A stretch of 64,000 nucleotides of DNA. Source: Arsenophonus sp031446165 (GTDB lineage: Bacteria; Pseudomonadota; Gammaproteobacteria; Enterobacterales; Enterobacteriaceae). This document shows positions 1-10,444 of this stretch, piece by piece (the first letter of the stretch is position 1; each line of letters starts with the position of its first letter). The translations under genes and the position numbers were made by a program. The notes beneath the pieces were generated by a model that did no database searches, was not told where the DNA came from, and saw nothing but the letters and a program-made list of their open reading frames with translations. The stretch spans positions 806,001 to 870,000 of the forward strand of contig CP132905.1 in NCBI GenBank assembly GCA_031446165.1, given 5' to 3'.

Positions 1-38
1 GATTATATACATTATTTGTTATCTTTATAGTATATAAT

Positions 39-584
39 TTATCTATAAAATAAAAAATTCGTTTTATGCTCTTGCGTACTGACTGATTTATTCTTCAAAT
101 TAGAAGAATCATTTTCAAAATTAGAAAATCCAACCTGATTTCTTTTAGCCATAACTTTTATTTCTTGTTTTTCAACTTTATAATCTTGCCACCACCAAAT
201 ACTTACCATCGCAATAATCATAGTCATGATTAACCAAGTAAACTTCATTAACCAACCTTCTCTTTTTTTTTGCAATTTTCCTAAAGAATAAGTATGCACA
301 GGTGACATTATTACAGTACTTTTTGTTTTATTCACTTGTAATAAGTCTAAAATTTCTTTTTCTGGGATTTTAAGTAATTTTGCATAAGAACGTACATACC
401 CCCTAAAAAAAGTAGGATCAATATCATTAGAATTGTTATCTTTTTCTATTGCACGTACTATACACACTTTTAAACATAATTTTTCAGCAACATTTTCTAA
501 TGACAAACCAAGTGCTTCTCGCGCCTGCGATAAACGTTGCCCTGCAGTAATTTCGGTTTTTTTTATTTTGGATGTAATATTCAT
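39..584 (-). CDS. rodZ: RodZ, truncated after the membrane segment
   Basis: RodZ is a bitopic inner-membrane protein that links the MreB cytoskeleton to cell-wall elongation. The 181-residue product keeps the N-terminal Xre-type helix-turn-helix domain (about residues 14-85), a basic juxtamembrane stretch and one membrane segment (about 113-131) ending in WWWQDYK, as in enterobacterial RodZ. It then stops after about 45 residues of linker. E. coli RodZ has 337 residues, so the periplasmic C-terminal domain is absent. The stop lies 38 bases from the window edge, so a decayed tail could lie outside. Upstream is rlmN in the E. coli order (ndk-rlmN-pilF-rodZ), with pilF missing. The cytoplasmic and membrane parts could still function; the identity is clear, its activity is not. 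Confidence 0.88.
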   Translation of the reverse strand: MNITSKIKKTEITAGQRLSQAREALGLSLENVAEKLCLKVCIVRAIEKDNNSNDIDPTFFRGYVRSYAKLLKIPEKEILDLLQVNKTKSTVIMSPVHTYSLGKLQKKREGWLMKFTWLIMTMIIAMVSIWWWQDYKVEKQEIKVMAKRNQVGFSNFENDSSNLKNKSVSTQEHKTNFLFYR

Positions 585-935
585 ATTCGTAAAATTGATT
601 TTATTATTTTTATTTTAAATAATTTTTAAGTTAAAAAATTATTAATAAAAAATTTTATTTTAAATTCTTTAAGTATTCAACAAATAATGCATATTTTATT
701 CAATAATTGCTAATATTATTATTCATAATAATATAATCTTTTTTTTATAAATTAAAATTTTTATAGATTCTTTTATAAACATTTTTTTTGATAAATAGAA
801 GCAACCTATTATAAAAAATTATAAATAATAACAATTTTTTAAATTTATTAAATAATTGTTATAATAACAAAAATTAAAAATAAAAATAGTTTTTTACAAT
901 TTATAAAAAAATTAAAATTTTTTATTGAAATTAGT
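585..935. other. spacer where pilF is expected
   Basis: AT-rich spacer between rodZ and rlmN. In E. coli pilF (yfgL neighbourhood) lies here; nothing resembling it remains. It holds AT-only inverted repeats (9-bp arms at 713-721/726-734 and 828-836/854-862). The second contains C and G and could end rlmN transcription. Confidence 0.5.
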
Positions 936-2072
936 TTAAGAAAAAGATTGTTTTAATGTACGCTTTGTTCTATCAATAACATCTCCAGCTAATTGACCAC
1001 ATGCCGCATCAATATCATCACCTCGAGTTTTACGAATAACAGTAGTAAAACCATGTTTTATTAATATTTGTGCAAAATTTTCAATGGAATTTTTAGAAGT
1101 AGGAGTATATAATACCCCAGGAAATACATTTAATGGGATCAAATTAATTTTACTAGGGATGTTTTTAAGACATTCAACCAATTGATATGCATGTTTAACA
1201 GTATCGTTTATATCTTTTAACATTACATATTCAATAGTAACACGTCCTTGATTGGCATTTGATTGTTTTAAATAACGTTTAACACTAGCAAGAAGAGATG
1301 AAATATTATATTTTTTATTAATTGGTACAATTTTATTACGAAGTGCATCATTAGGTGCATGTAAAGAAATTGCTAAGGCAATATCGATCATATCACCTAA
1401 CTTATCAAGCGCAGGTACAATGCCAGAAGTTGATAAAGTAACCCGTCGTTTTGATAATCCGAAGCCAAAATCATCCATCATAATTTTCATAGCTGGTATA
1501 ACATTATGCATGTTCAATAAAGGTTCACCCATACCCATCATTACAACATTAGTAATATCATGCTGTTTATAAGAAGCACAAGAATCAATGACTTGATTAG
1601 CTCTCCACAATTGTCCTATAATCTCTGAAACAGATAAATTGCGATTAAAACCCTGTTGTGCTGTTGCACAAAATTTACATGCTAGCGCACAGCCAATCTG
1701 AGAGGATACACAAAGAGTTGCACGATTTTTTTCAGGAATATAGACAGTTTCTACTTTTTGTTGACCTACACTGATCCCCCACTTTATTGTGCCATCAACA
1801 GAACGCTGTTCTTTAATAATTTTTGGTACACGAATTTCAGCAACTGATTGCAATTTAGTACGTAATTTTTTATTAATATTGGTCATCAAATTGAAATCAT
1901 CACAATAATTGTGATAAATCCACTTCATTATTTGATCAGCTCTAAACGCTTTTTCCCCTAAATCTATAAAAAATTGCTGCATTTTTTTACGATCCATATT
2001 CATTAAATTAATTTTTCTAGAATCAGAAAAAGAAATAACATTATTGATGTTTCTGGATTGAATCATTCTCAT
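936..2072 (-). CDS. rlmN: RlmN, dual-specificity rRNA/tRNA adenine-C2 methyltransferase
   Basis: A radical SAM enzyme that methylates C2 of A2503 in 23S rRNA and of A37 in some tRNAs, using a methyl-cysteine intermediate. The 378-residue protein (E. coli 384) has the CxxxCxxC iron-sulfur motif at Cys128, Cys132 and Cys135, the GMGEPLLN SAM-binding stretch and the C-terminal catalytic Cys358 in DDIDAACGQLAGD. All expected catalytic residues are present, so it should be active. ATG codons at 2072 and 2066 are both possible starts. It lies downstream of ndk as in E. coli, separated by 125 bases. Confidence 0.97.
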   Translation of the reverse strand: MRMIQSRNINNVISFSDSRKINLMNMDRKKMQQFFIDLGEKAFRADQIMKWIYHNYCDDFNLMTNINKKLRTKLQSVAEIRVPKIIKEQRSVDGTIKWGISVGQQKVETVYIPEKNRATLCVSSQIGCALACKFCATAQQGFNRNLSVSEIIGQLWRANQVIDSCASYKQHDITNVVMMGMGEPLLNMHNVIPAMKIMMDDFGFGLSKRRVTLSTSGIVPALDKLGDMIDIALAISLHAPNDALRNKIVPINKKYNISSLLASVKRYLKQSNANQGRVTIEYVMLKDINDTVKHAYQLVECLKNIPSKINLIPLNVFPGVLYTPTSKNSIENFAQILIKHGFTTVIRKTRGDDIDAACGQLAGDVIDRTKRTLKQSFS

Positions 2073-2197
2073 TTACTCATTTTTTATGTACTTTTTTATA
2101 AAATCTTTATCAATATTGAATGAAAATTTAATTATTAAAACAACACGTACGTATTAACCTAAGATTTATTGTTTTAATACATGATTTTATTTTTACA

Positions 2198-2620
2198 TTA
2201 ACGAGGATAAATTTCTTCTTTTGTAAAGAAAAAACTAATTTCTCTTTCTGATGCAACAACAGAATCTGACCCATGTACTGCATTTTCACTGCAACTATCT
2301 GCATAATCAGCACGTAATGTTCCTGTTAGTGCTTTGCTCGGGTCAGTGGCTCCCATTAAATCACGATATCGCTGTATAACATTTTCAGCAGTTAAAACTT
2401 GTAACATAATAGGCCCGACCATAAAATTGATTAAAATCTCAAAAAATACTTTATTTTGATGCTCAGCATAAAAAATTTGAGCTTTTTCACGATTTAAATA
2501 TACCATTTTAGCAGCAATAATCTTAAAACCAGCCTGTTCAAAACGAGAATAAATTGCACCGATCATATTTTTTTTAACCGCATGTGGTTTAATAATAGAT
2601 AATGTGCGTTGAATTGCCAT
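2198..2620 (-). CDS. ndk: nucleoside diphosphate kinase
   Basis: Balances NTP and dNTP pools by phosphate transfer through a phospho-histidine. The product has 140 residues (E. coli 143) and carries the active-site His116 in NAVHGSDS, the N-terminal IIKPHAV with the catalytic Lys, and the GATDP loop. A good Shine-Dalgarno (AGGGGA) lies just before the ATG. The ndk-rlmN order is the enterobacterial one. Confidence 0.97.
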   Translation of the reverse strand: MAIQRTLSIIKPHAVKKNMIGAIYSRFEQAGFKIIAAKMVYLNREKAQIFYAEHQNKVFFEILINFMVGPIMLQVLTAENVIQRYRDLMGATDPSKALTGTLRADYADSCSENAVHGSDSVVASEREISFFFTKEEIYPR

Positions 2621-3751
2621 TGAAATTCCCCTAACAATTATAATTTTATATCAAATTTTAATTTACACAAATGAAAAATTACATGATTATTTTAAGAATT
2701 AGTAGATAATTTTTATTTTTTATTTATTTATAAAGAATTTGTATAAATTTTGATGATTTATAGCACACAAAAGACTTTATAAAATTGCATTACTAAAAAA
2801 TAAAATAAAAAATCAAAATATTTTCCATGAAAATTTATACTTTGTAAAAAAATTAAAAAACTTTACTAAAATTAATAATTTTCATAAATTTTATTAAAGT
2901 CAGATAAATTAATGAACATAATTTTCTTGATACAATTCATGATTAAATTGTAACTTCACTATTATATATTATCTTAAAAATCAAATGCTGATTTTTACTA
3001 ACTTAAATATTCATAATTTATATAAAAAATTTGCTTTATATACTTAGCAGTCACTAATTTTTGTTTTTAATATAAAAAGGAAGTTATTTGTAATAAATTT
3101 AACATAAAATATTATACAATTGATATCAATTAAACAAAAATTAATCTTTTGAATGCATAAAAATCATTTTATTCGCATAATAATGGTCTATTTTATACAT
3201 AAACTTTATAAGAAATTTTTATTAAAAATTCTTAATTATTTTATGTAAAAAATCATAAAAAATTAAAATATAGTTTATAACTTATTAAAAAATACAAAAT
3301 TAATCATAAAACCAATATCTCATAACATTTTTAGAAAACAACTGTTTTTATGCTTTTATTTTATTTTTAAAAGTATAGAAATTAAATTTGTAACATTAAT
3401 AAATATACAAGCTAAAAATAAACATATCATTACTAGATAGTAAAAAAACAATTTATATAGATATAAAAATATTTTAACACCATATTATGCATGTAATAAT
3501 ATATTCAATAAAAATAACTCAAAAATAACAAAAATTTAACTTATAAACTTATAAATTCATATATAAAAAATATCATGAAGAAAAGAATTAAAACAAATAA
3601 ACTGTACATGAAAAAATTGAAATTTAACACTTAAAAAATACTTTAGGAAAAACATCAAAAAATAATATCATTATTCATTTTGCTAAAATAATTAGCAATG
3701 TACAATATTATTATGAGATATTCTTCTAAAAAAGAACATTATAACACATAA
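2621..3751. other. long AT-rich spacer, no gene seen
   Basis: About 1.1 kb between ndk and hxpA, rich in stops in all frames and low in complexity. I recognise no gene, RNA or remnant in it. Confidence 0.5.
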
Positions 3752-4423
3752 TTAAACATTATCTATCCTAACAGTACACTGATTATCTGATTGTGAAATA
3801 TTTAATTCATGGAATGATTGAATAATTATTGAAATTTCTTTTCTTCTTGGCATATCTAATTTTGCATTAAGAGCGATAACTTGGCATCCAGCATCTAATG
3901 CAGAATAAATACCGGCTTCCGCATCTTCAATTGCAATACACGCATTAGGAGGTAATCCTAATAATTTAGCGCCAAGAAAAAATGGATCTGGATATGGTTT
4001 ACCTTTTTCTACTTGTTCAGCTGTAATCAAATGCGATGGTTTAGGCAAACCTGCAGTTTTAATACGATTGAAAGCAATTGAAATTGTACTAGAAGTAACA
4101 ATTGCCCATGGAATAGAAAATTTATTTAACTTTTTAAGAAAAGAAATTGCACCAGGCATTGCTGCAATACCTGATATATTTTTTTTTTCCATATTTTCTA
4201 ACCAATAAAAAATTTTTTTAATATCACTTTCATTTGTATGAGGCATAAAATGACGAATAGAAGTTATTGCAGGTTTTCCATGAATATATTTTAAAACATC
4301 TGTTTCTGAAATACCAATACGATGACTAAATTTTTTCCAACAATATTCGACACCAGATAAAGAATCAACTAATGTACCATCTAAATCAAATAAAAATCCT
4401 TTACAAGTCAATATCATTTTCAT
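3752..4423 (-). CDS. hxpA: HAD-family sugar phosphatase HxpA (YfbT)
   Basis: A haloacid dehalogenase superfamily phosphatase acting on small sugar phosphates. Motif I (FDLDGTLVD, nucleophile Asp13 and Asp15), motif II (AIVTSS), the lysine region (EKGKPYPDPF) and motif IV (AIEDAEAG) are all visible in 223 residues (E. coli 216). The match to YfbT rather than other HADs rests on the N-terminal CKGFLFDLDGTLVDSL and the HGK.AITSIRHFM cap segment. The start has a clear AGGAG. It lies next to ackA-pta as yfbT does in E. coli, with yfbU and yfbV gone. Substrate specificity cannot be read from sequence. Confidence 0.9.
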   Translation of the reverse strand: MKMILTCKGFLFDLDGTLVDSLSGVEYCWKKFSHRIGISETDVLKYIHGKPAITSIRHFMPHTNESDIKKIFYWLENMEKKNISGIAAMPGAISFLKKLNKFSIPWAIVTSSTISIAFNRIKTAGLPKPSHLITAEQVEKGKPYPDPFFLGAKLLGLPPNACIAIEDAEAGIYSALDAGCQVIALNAKLDMPRRKEISIIIQSFHELNISQSDNQCTVRIDNV

Positions 4424-5395
4424 GATTTCTCCTGAAAAATAAATTATATAGTAATTAATTTTGATGTTTAAAATATGAAAAATAACAAATGATTATTTTA
4501 TAATTTTTTTTATTTTATATAATTAATATAATATAATAATACTTCTTTGAAAATTTTATTACATAAAATGTTATTACATACAATATAAATTTATATACTT
4601 TTAAAACTAGATTAACAATTTCATATAAATAAATTTTATGAAAATCATTAAAAATTAAATCTAATGTTATAAAATTACTATTTTATTTATTATATTTACT
4701 TTTATATAAAAATTTATGAAATGCAATTCATAATACGTAAACGCTTAATGCTAAGCAAAATTATTTATACAAATCGTAAAAATATAATTTTACAAATCTA
4801 TTATGATACTTAATTAATAAAAATTATTTCACTATACACTATAAAAGATAAATAACATCAACATCAGGAACTATTTTTAATATAAAAAATCTTATAAAAT
4901 AAAAAAGTAAAATTATTTATGTTAAAAAATAACTTTAATACTTTAAAACTTTAATTATTAAAATATATTTTATGACCATTAAAATAATTTATGTATATCA
5001 TGAAATCATATTTCATAATGCATAAAATTATATATTATAATAATTAAATTCATAAAATATCACAATAAAAAAAACAAATACAAAACATTTATGATTTACA
5101 ATAAATTACAAAAAAAAATCGTAATAAATAAAATTTATCTTTTGTCTATTCTTATATTTTAATTCATAATACTAATGAATTAAAATTCTCAAATCTAACA
5201 TTTGACTTAAAATTTATAAATATTTTTATCTTTTAATAGTTATACTAATAATAAAATTATATCCATTATTAACTATAATAGTCAGAAAAATACGTTACTA
5301 AAATTATATTCCATAAAAGATATAAACCTTTGTTCGCCTAACTTCCTATTATGCAAGTTTTTTAAAAATCTATTATCAATAAGTAGGAGGGAAAT
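4424..5395. other. spacer replacing yfbU-yfbV
   Basis: About 970 AT-rich bases between the divergent hxpA and ackA. In E. coli yfbU and yfbV lie here; I see no readable remnant. A short hairpin (ATGAAAT-CAT-ATTTCAT) is near 5000. The ackA leader directly upstream of 5385 is the least AT-biased part. Confidence 0.5.
5385..5390 (+). promoter_or_regulatory. strong Shine-Dalgarno of ackA
   Basis: AGGAGG lies 5 bases before the ackA ATG, a full anti-16S match. It is stronger than most ribosome binding sites in this window and fixes the ackA start. Confidence 0.75.
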
Positions 5396-6598
5396 ATGTC
5401 AAATAAATTAATACTTGTTCTAAATTATGGCAGTTCTTCACTTAAATTTTCCATTGTAAATCCAATAAATAGTTACCAAGAACTATCTGGTATAGCAGAG
5501 TTTTCTTATCCAACAGGAAGCAAAACAAAATGGCAAATGAACGGTACTGCATATGAAGTTTCTTTAAAAGAAAAATCTGGACATAATGAAGCAATAGATT
5601 TCCTTACAAACACGATTCTTAGTAAACAAAAAAAACTAGTACAAGCAATTTCTGCTATTGGACATCGCGTTGTACATGGCGGTGAAAAATTTCATAAATC
5701 AACTCTTATCAATGATACAGTCATTAAAGAAATAAAAAAATTCATTCCATTTGCTCCACTACATAATCCAGCAAGCATCATCGGTATTGAAAAAGCTAAA
5801 AAAATATTTCCACATTTAAAAAATAAAAACGTTGCCGTATTTGATACTGCATTTCATCAAACTATGCCTGTTGAATCTTATTTATACCCTCTTCCATATT
5901 ATCTCTATAAAAAACATGGCATCCGTCGTTATGGTGCTCACGGTATTAGTCATTACTATGTCACACAAGAAGCAGCAAAAAAACTTAATAAATCTATTGA
6001 TAAATTAAATGTGATTACATGCCATCTAGGCAATGGATCATCTATTGCTGCTATACTCAATGGAAAATCAGTTGATACATCAATGGGACTAACACCACTA
6101 GAAGGATTAGTAATGGGCACACGCAGTGGAGATATTGACCCATCTATTATATTTTATCTTCATAATATATTAAAAATGAGTCTAAAAAAAATTCATCTTT
6201 TATTAACAAAAGAGTCTGGTATACTTGGATTAACTACAGTGACAAATGATTATCGTTATGTAGAAGATAATTATTACAAAAAATCAGCGGCAAAACGTAC
6301 AATGGATGTTTATTGTCATCGTTTAGCTAAATATATTGCAGGTTACTCTACATTAATGCAAGGAAGATTAGACGCAATTATTTTCACTGGTGGGATTGGT
6401 GAAAACTCTGCTATCGTGCGAGCTTTAACACTGAAAAAATTATCTTTAATCGGTATTAAATATAATCATGAACGCAATTTATCTATACGTTGTAGTAAAC
6501 TGGGAAAAATTACTACTGAAGATAGTATCCCTGTTTTTGTTATTCCAACTAATGAAGAATTAGTGATTGCTCAAGATACCAACCATCTTACAAAATAA
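5396..6598 (+). CDS. ackA: acetate kinase
   Basis: Interconverts acetyl phosphate plus ADP with acetate plus ATP, giving substrate-level ATP from acetyl-CoA together with Pta. The length of 400 residues equals E. coli AckA. Family signatures are intact: NYGSSSLKF near the N-terminus, GHRVVHGG, FDTAFHQTMP, the HLGNGSS phosphate loop, GTRSGDIDP with its catalytic Arg, and GGIGENSA. The pta start codon is 77 bases downstream, so the two probably form an operon, as in E. coli. Confidence 0.98.
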   Translation: MSNKLILVLNYGSSSLKFSIVNPINSYQELSGIAEFSYPTGSKTKWQMNGTAYEVSLKEKSGHNEAIDFLTNTILSKQKKLVQAISAIGHRVVHGGEKFHKSTLINDTVIKEIKKFIPFAPLHNPASIIGIEKAKKIFPHLKNKNVAVFDTAFHQTMPVESYLYPLPYYLYKKHGIRRYGAHGISHYYVTQEAAKKLNKSIDKLNVITCHLGNGSSIAAILNGKSVDTSMGLTPLEGLVMGTRSGDIDPSIIFYLHNILKMSLKKIHLLLTKESGILGLTTVTNDYRYVEDNYYKKSAAKRTMDVYCHRLAKYIAGYSTLMQGRLDAIIFTGGIGENSAIVRALTLKKLSLIGIKYNHERNLSIRCSKLGKITTEDSIPVFVIPTNEELVIAQDTNHLTK

Positions 6599-6675
6599 AA
6601 AATTTACATCAACTAATATTGCCTATTAATATTACATTAAAATTTTGTAAAAATTAAACTTTTCAAGAGGTAACT

Positions 6676-8808
6676 GTGTCTCGTACAATAATTTTAATAC
6701 CAACTGATATTAATGTTGGTTTAACTAGCATTAGTTTGGGTCTTATTCGTTCAATGGAAAAAAAGGGGGTAAATGTAAGTATTTTTAAACCTATTGATCA
6801 ACAGTGCTTCAAAAATAAAAATCAAAATATTGAAATCTTACACACACATTCTAAAAAACGAATTAATAAACCATTAAAAATGAGTAATGTAGAATCACTA
6901 TTGGCTCATAATAAAAAAAATATTCTCATGGAAGAAATTGTAGCTCGTTATCACAAAAATACGAAACTTGCTGAAGTAATTCTCATTGAAGGTTTAATCC
7001 CAAACAGACAACACCCTTTTGCCCAATCCTTAAATTACGATATCGCTAAAACACTTGAAACTGATATTGTTTTTGTGACAGCACTTAACCACCACAAATC
7101 TAAACAACTAAAAGAACATATTGAATTAGCCTGTTCAGAATTTGGCGGTTTACAAAACAAAAATATTACTGGAATCATTATTAACAAATTTAATGCACCT
7201 ATTAACGAAAGTGGTTATACACGACCTGATCTATCAGAAATATTTGAAGGATCCAATAAAAAAAATAGAAAAAAAATAAACATAAATTATTTAAAAAAAA
7301 ATAGTCCATTACCAATATTAGGTTGTATTCCATGGAATTTAGATTTAATAGCTACACGTTGTATTGATATTGCTAATCACATAAATGCTATCATTATCAA
7401 TGAAGGAGAACTAAAAAAAAGAAGAATAAAATCAATTATCTTTTGCACAAATAGTTTATCTAATATAATTCACTTCTTTCGTCCAGGTGCATTACTAGTA
7501 ATATCTTCTGATCGTTATGATATAATTATATCAGCTTGTTTAACCGTTATGAACGGTATAAAAATTGGTGCTTTGTTATTAACTGGAGGTTATAAAATTG
7601 ATAAATCCATAAAAAAATTGTGTTATCCTGCCTTTAAAACTGGATTACCTGTATTAATGGTTAATATGAACACTTGGAATACTTCATTAACTTTACAAAA
7701 CTTTAGCTTAGAAGTATATGCTGACGACCGTGACCGAATTAAAAAAATACAAAACTATATTGCTTTGTATATCAATCAAAAATGGATTAATTCATTAACT
7801 TCTCATTCTAATCGTCCTAAACGTCTCTCTCCTCCAACATTTCGTTACCAATTGACAGAATTAGCTCGAAAAGCAAATAAGCGTATTATATTACCGGAGG
7901 GTAATGAAGAACGTACTATAAAAGCTGCTGCTATATGTGCTGAAAGAGGTATTGCTACCTGTATTTTACTTGGAGAACCAGATGAAATTAAAAAAATTGC
8001 CGCCACTCAAGGCATAAAGCTAAAACCAGATATTGAAATTATAACCCCTAGAAAAGTACGGAGAAATTACATTCCACGTTTAGTAGAATTAAGAAAAAAC
8101 AAAGGAATTACAGAAATTATTGCACGTACACAATTAGAAGATAATGTAGTTTTAGGTACAATGATGCTAGAAAACAACGAAGTTGATGGTTTAGTATCTG
8201 GTGCTATTCACACAACAGCTAATACTATTCGTCCAGCATTACAATTAATAAAAACTTCTCCAGGCAATACACTTGTTTCTTCTATATTTTTTATGTTATT
8301 ACCTGAACAAGTTTTAGTTTATGGGGACTGCGCTATTAACCCAGATCCCACAGCTGAACAATTATCTGAAATAGCCATACAATCTGCTTATTCTGCTCAA
8401 GCATTTGGTATTGAACCACGAATCGCTATGATTTCTTATTCTACTGGTAATTCTAGCAGTGGCAGTGATGTAGAAAAAGTTCGAAAAGCTACACACTTAG
8501 TTCAAAAAAAACATCCTAATTTAGTGATTGATGGTCCATTACAATATGATGCGGCTATTATGGCAGACGTTGCTAAATCAAAAGCACCAAATTCACCTGT
8601 AGCAGGTCAAGCAACAGTCTTTATTTTTCCTGATCTAAATACTGGTAATACAACCTATAAAGCGGTTCAACGTTCAGCAAATTTAGTATCTATTGGACCA
8701 ATGTTACAGGGTATACGCAAACCAGTAAATGATTTATCAAGAGGCGCATTAGTAGATGATATAGTCTATACTATTGCACTAACTGCAATTCAAGCATCGA
8801 AAAATTAA
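6676..8808 (+). CDS. pta: phosphate acetyltransferase (long form)
   Basis: Converts acetyl-CoA and phosphate to acetyl phosphate and CoA. This is the three-domain enterobacterial form, 710 residues (E. coli 714): an N-terminal P-loop-like domain (about 1-180), a central DRTGG domain (about 230-340) and the C-terminal phosphotransacetylase domain (about 380-705) with VDGLVSGA, PDPTAEQL and the SYSTG...GSDVEKV stretch. The start is GTG at 6676, with AGAGG just upstream. Keeping the whole regulatory N-terminus is notable because other multidomain proteins in this window have been shortened. Confidence 0.97.
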   Translation: MSRTIILIPTDINVGLTSISLGLIRSMEKKGVNVSIFKPIDQQCFKNKNQNIEILHTHSKKRINKPLKMSNVESLLAHNKKNILMEEIVARYHKNTKLAEVILIEGLIPNRQHPFAQSLNYDIAKTLETDIVFVTALNHHKSKQLKEHIELACSEFGGLQNKNITGIIINKFNAPINESGYTRPDLSEIFEGSNKKNRKKININYLKKNSPLPILGCIPWNLDLIATRCIDIANHINAIIINEGELKKRRIKSIIFCTNSLSNIIHFFRPGALLVISSDRYDIIISACLTVMNGIKIGALLLTGGYKIDKSIKKLCYPAFKTGLPVLMVNMNTWNTSLTLQNFSLEVYADDRDRIKKIQNYIALYINQKWINSLTSHSNRPKRLSPPTFRYQLTELARKANKRIILPEGNEERTIKAAAICAERGIATCILLGEPDEIKKIAATQGIKLKPDIEIITPRKVRRNYIPRLVELRKNKGITEIIARTQLEDNVVLGTMMLENNEVDGLVSGAIHTTANTIRPALQLIKTSPGNTLVSSIFFMLLPEQVLVYGDCAINPDPTAEQLSEIAIQSAYSAQAFGIEPRIAMISYSTGNSSSGSDVEKVRKATHLVQKKHPNLVIDGPLQYDAAIMADVAKSKAPNSPVAGQATVFIFPDLNTGNTTYKAVQRSANLVSIGPMLQGIRKPVNDLSRGALVDDIVYTIALTAIQASKN

Positions 8809-9310
8809 AATTATCCATTTTTTAATTACTGTAAAATTAAAAAAATATTGTTAACTTTTAATATTAATTGAATATTTTTATAACATTTTACCAATACCAC
8901 AACTTTAATTTTCATAGTAAAGAAAGCATAGCAAAGAAAGAATAAATAATATTTTTATTTAACATTTTTTCAGAAAAAATAATTAAAAGTATATATTAAC
9001 AATACTTTTATAAAATCTTCATATATTATTTATTATAAAATAATCAAAATAAGATTATAAAAAATATGATCTTTCAAAAATTTACGCAGATTAGTAACAT
9101 CATATTTACTAGAATATGCATTCTAAATATTTTTAGTATACAAATACTTTCAATATATCATAAAAACATATTTTTAAAATGTTTAATATCAAGTATTAAC
9201 TGTAAAAAAAAATATTGCTTATTTCACATAAATATCCAAATAATATTTAAAATAGATGTAAAAAAATTCAAAATAGCGTAATCATTAAAAAAGATGAATG
9301 GATACATGAC
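8809..9310. other. spacer between pta and pdxB
   Basis: About 500 bases. It contains an AT-only stem directly after pta (8818-8827 with 8835-8844, 7-base loop) that may end transcription, a tandem 14-bp repeat (8913-8940), and a low-complexity open frame (9066-9281) that I do not accept as a gene. Confidence 0.45.
8913..8940. repeat. tandem 14-bp duplication
   Basis: Two adjacent 14-base units, CATAGTAAAGAAAG and CATAGCAAAGAAAG, differ by one base. It looks like a recent slippage duplication in spacer DNA. Confidence 0.7.
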
Positions 9311-10444
9311 ATGAGAATACTAATTGATGAAAATATAACTTACGCAAAACAATTATTTCAAAAAATAGGTGAGGTTAAAACAATTCCAGGTCGTTTAATT
9401 TCTAAATCTGTAGTAAAATCTTTCGATGCTTTAATGGTACGTTCTGTTACTCAAGTTAATAAAAAATTATTAGAAAACACTAATGTAAAATTTGTAGGAA
9501 CTGCAACAGCTGGATTTGAACATATTGATAAAACATGGTTAAAAAAATCAGGAATAACTTTTACTGCTGCTACTGGTTGTAATGCTATTTCTGTTGTTGA
9601 ATATGTTTTTTCTGCTTTATTAGTGATAGCTCAAAATCATTGTTTTGATTTACGAGAAAAAACAGTAGGTATTGTTGGAGTAGGAAATATTGGGAATCTT
9701 CTGAACAAATATTTAAGAGCATGGGGAGTACATACATTACTTTATGACCCTCCTGTTGAAAGTATAACTAAAAATAACAATAGATTTTGCTCATTAACAG
9801 AAATAATTAATGAATCGGAAATTTTAACTTTCCATCCTGCTTTAAATAAAGCAGGAAATTATTCATCATATCATTTATTAAATGAAAAATTATTAGATAC
9901 TATGCCAACAGGTCGTATACTAATAAATACCAGTCGTGGATCCGTTTTTAATAATCAAATATTATTTAATAAATTAAAAAATGGAAAAAAAATATATGTT
10001 ATATTAGATGTATGGGAAAATGAACCATTTTTATTACTACCTTTATTAACTTATACTAGTATCGCCACTCCACATATTGCTGGTTATTCTCTTGAAGGGA
10101 AAATACGAGGAACATTACACATATTTAATGAATTTAATAAATTTTTAGGACAAAAAACATGTCATGAATTAATTGATTTATTACCTATTTCAGAGTTTAA
10201 TCAAATCAACTTTAATGGAAAATTAACACAAGAAAATTTAAAACGTTTAATACATTTAGTGTATGATGTACGTCGTGATGATGCATGTTTTAAAAAAATC
10301 GCTCATATTGATGGTGCTTTCGATAATTTACGTAAATATTATCCAAAAAGAAGAGAATGGTCATCTCTTACTGTGAATTGTGATAATAAAAATACAGCTA
10401 ATACATTAAAAATGTTAGGATTTACCGCAAAAGTACTTTTATGA
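9311..10444 (+). CDS. pdxB: erythronate-4-phosphate dehydrogenase
   Basis: Second step of the DXP-dependent pyridoxal phosphate (vitamin B6) pathway. The 377-residue protein (E. coli 378) has a D-2-hydroxyacid dehydrogenase fold: NAD loop GVGNIG at 123-128, catalytic Arg209 (INTSRGSVF), Glu238 (VWENEP) and His255 (ATPHIAGYS). The PdxB-specific C-terminal dimerisation domain, with LVYDVRRDDA and RREWSSL, is present. It stands first in the pdxB-truA-accD series as in E. coli; usg is missing downstream. Retention of B6 synthesis suggests a nutritional role for the host. Confidence 0.97.
   Translation: MRILIDENITYAKQLFQKIGEVKTIPGRLISKSVVKSFDALMVRSVTQVNKKLLENTNVKFVGTATAGFEHIDKTWLKKSGITFTAATGCNAISVVEYVFSALLVIAQNHCFDLREKTVGIVGVGNIGNLLNKYLRAWGVHTLLYDPPVESITKNNNRFCSLTEIINESEILTFHPALNKAGNYSSYHLLNEKLLDTMPTGRILINTSRGSVFNNQILFNKLKNGKKIYVILDVWENEPFLLLPLLTYTSIATPHIAGYSLEGKIRGTLHIFNEFNKFLGQKTCHELIDLLPISEFNQINFNGKLTQENLKRLIHLVYDVRRDDACFKKIAHIDGAFDNLRKYYPKRREWSSLTVNCDNKNTANTLKMLGFTAKVLL

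Noticed and set aside
9066..9281. 71-codon plus-strand open frame before pdxB
   Set aside because: Ile/Phe/Lys-rich low-complexity translation with no family resemblance and no good ribosome binding site; expected by chance in AT-rich spacer.
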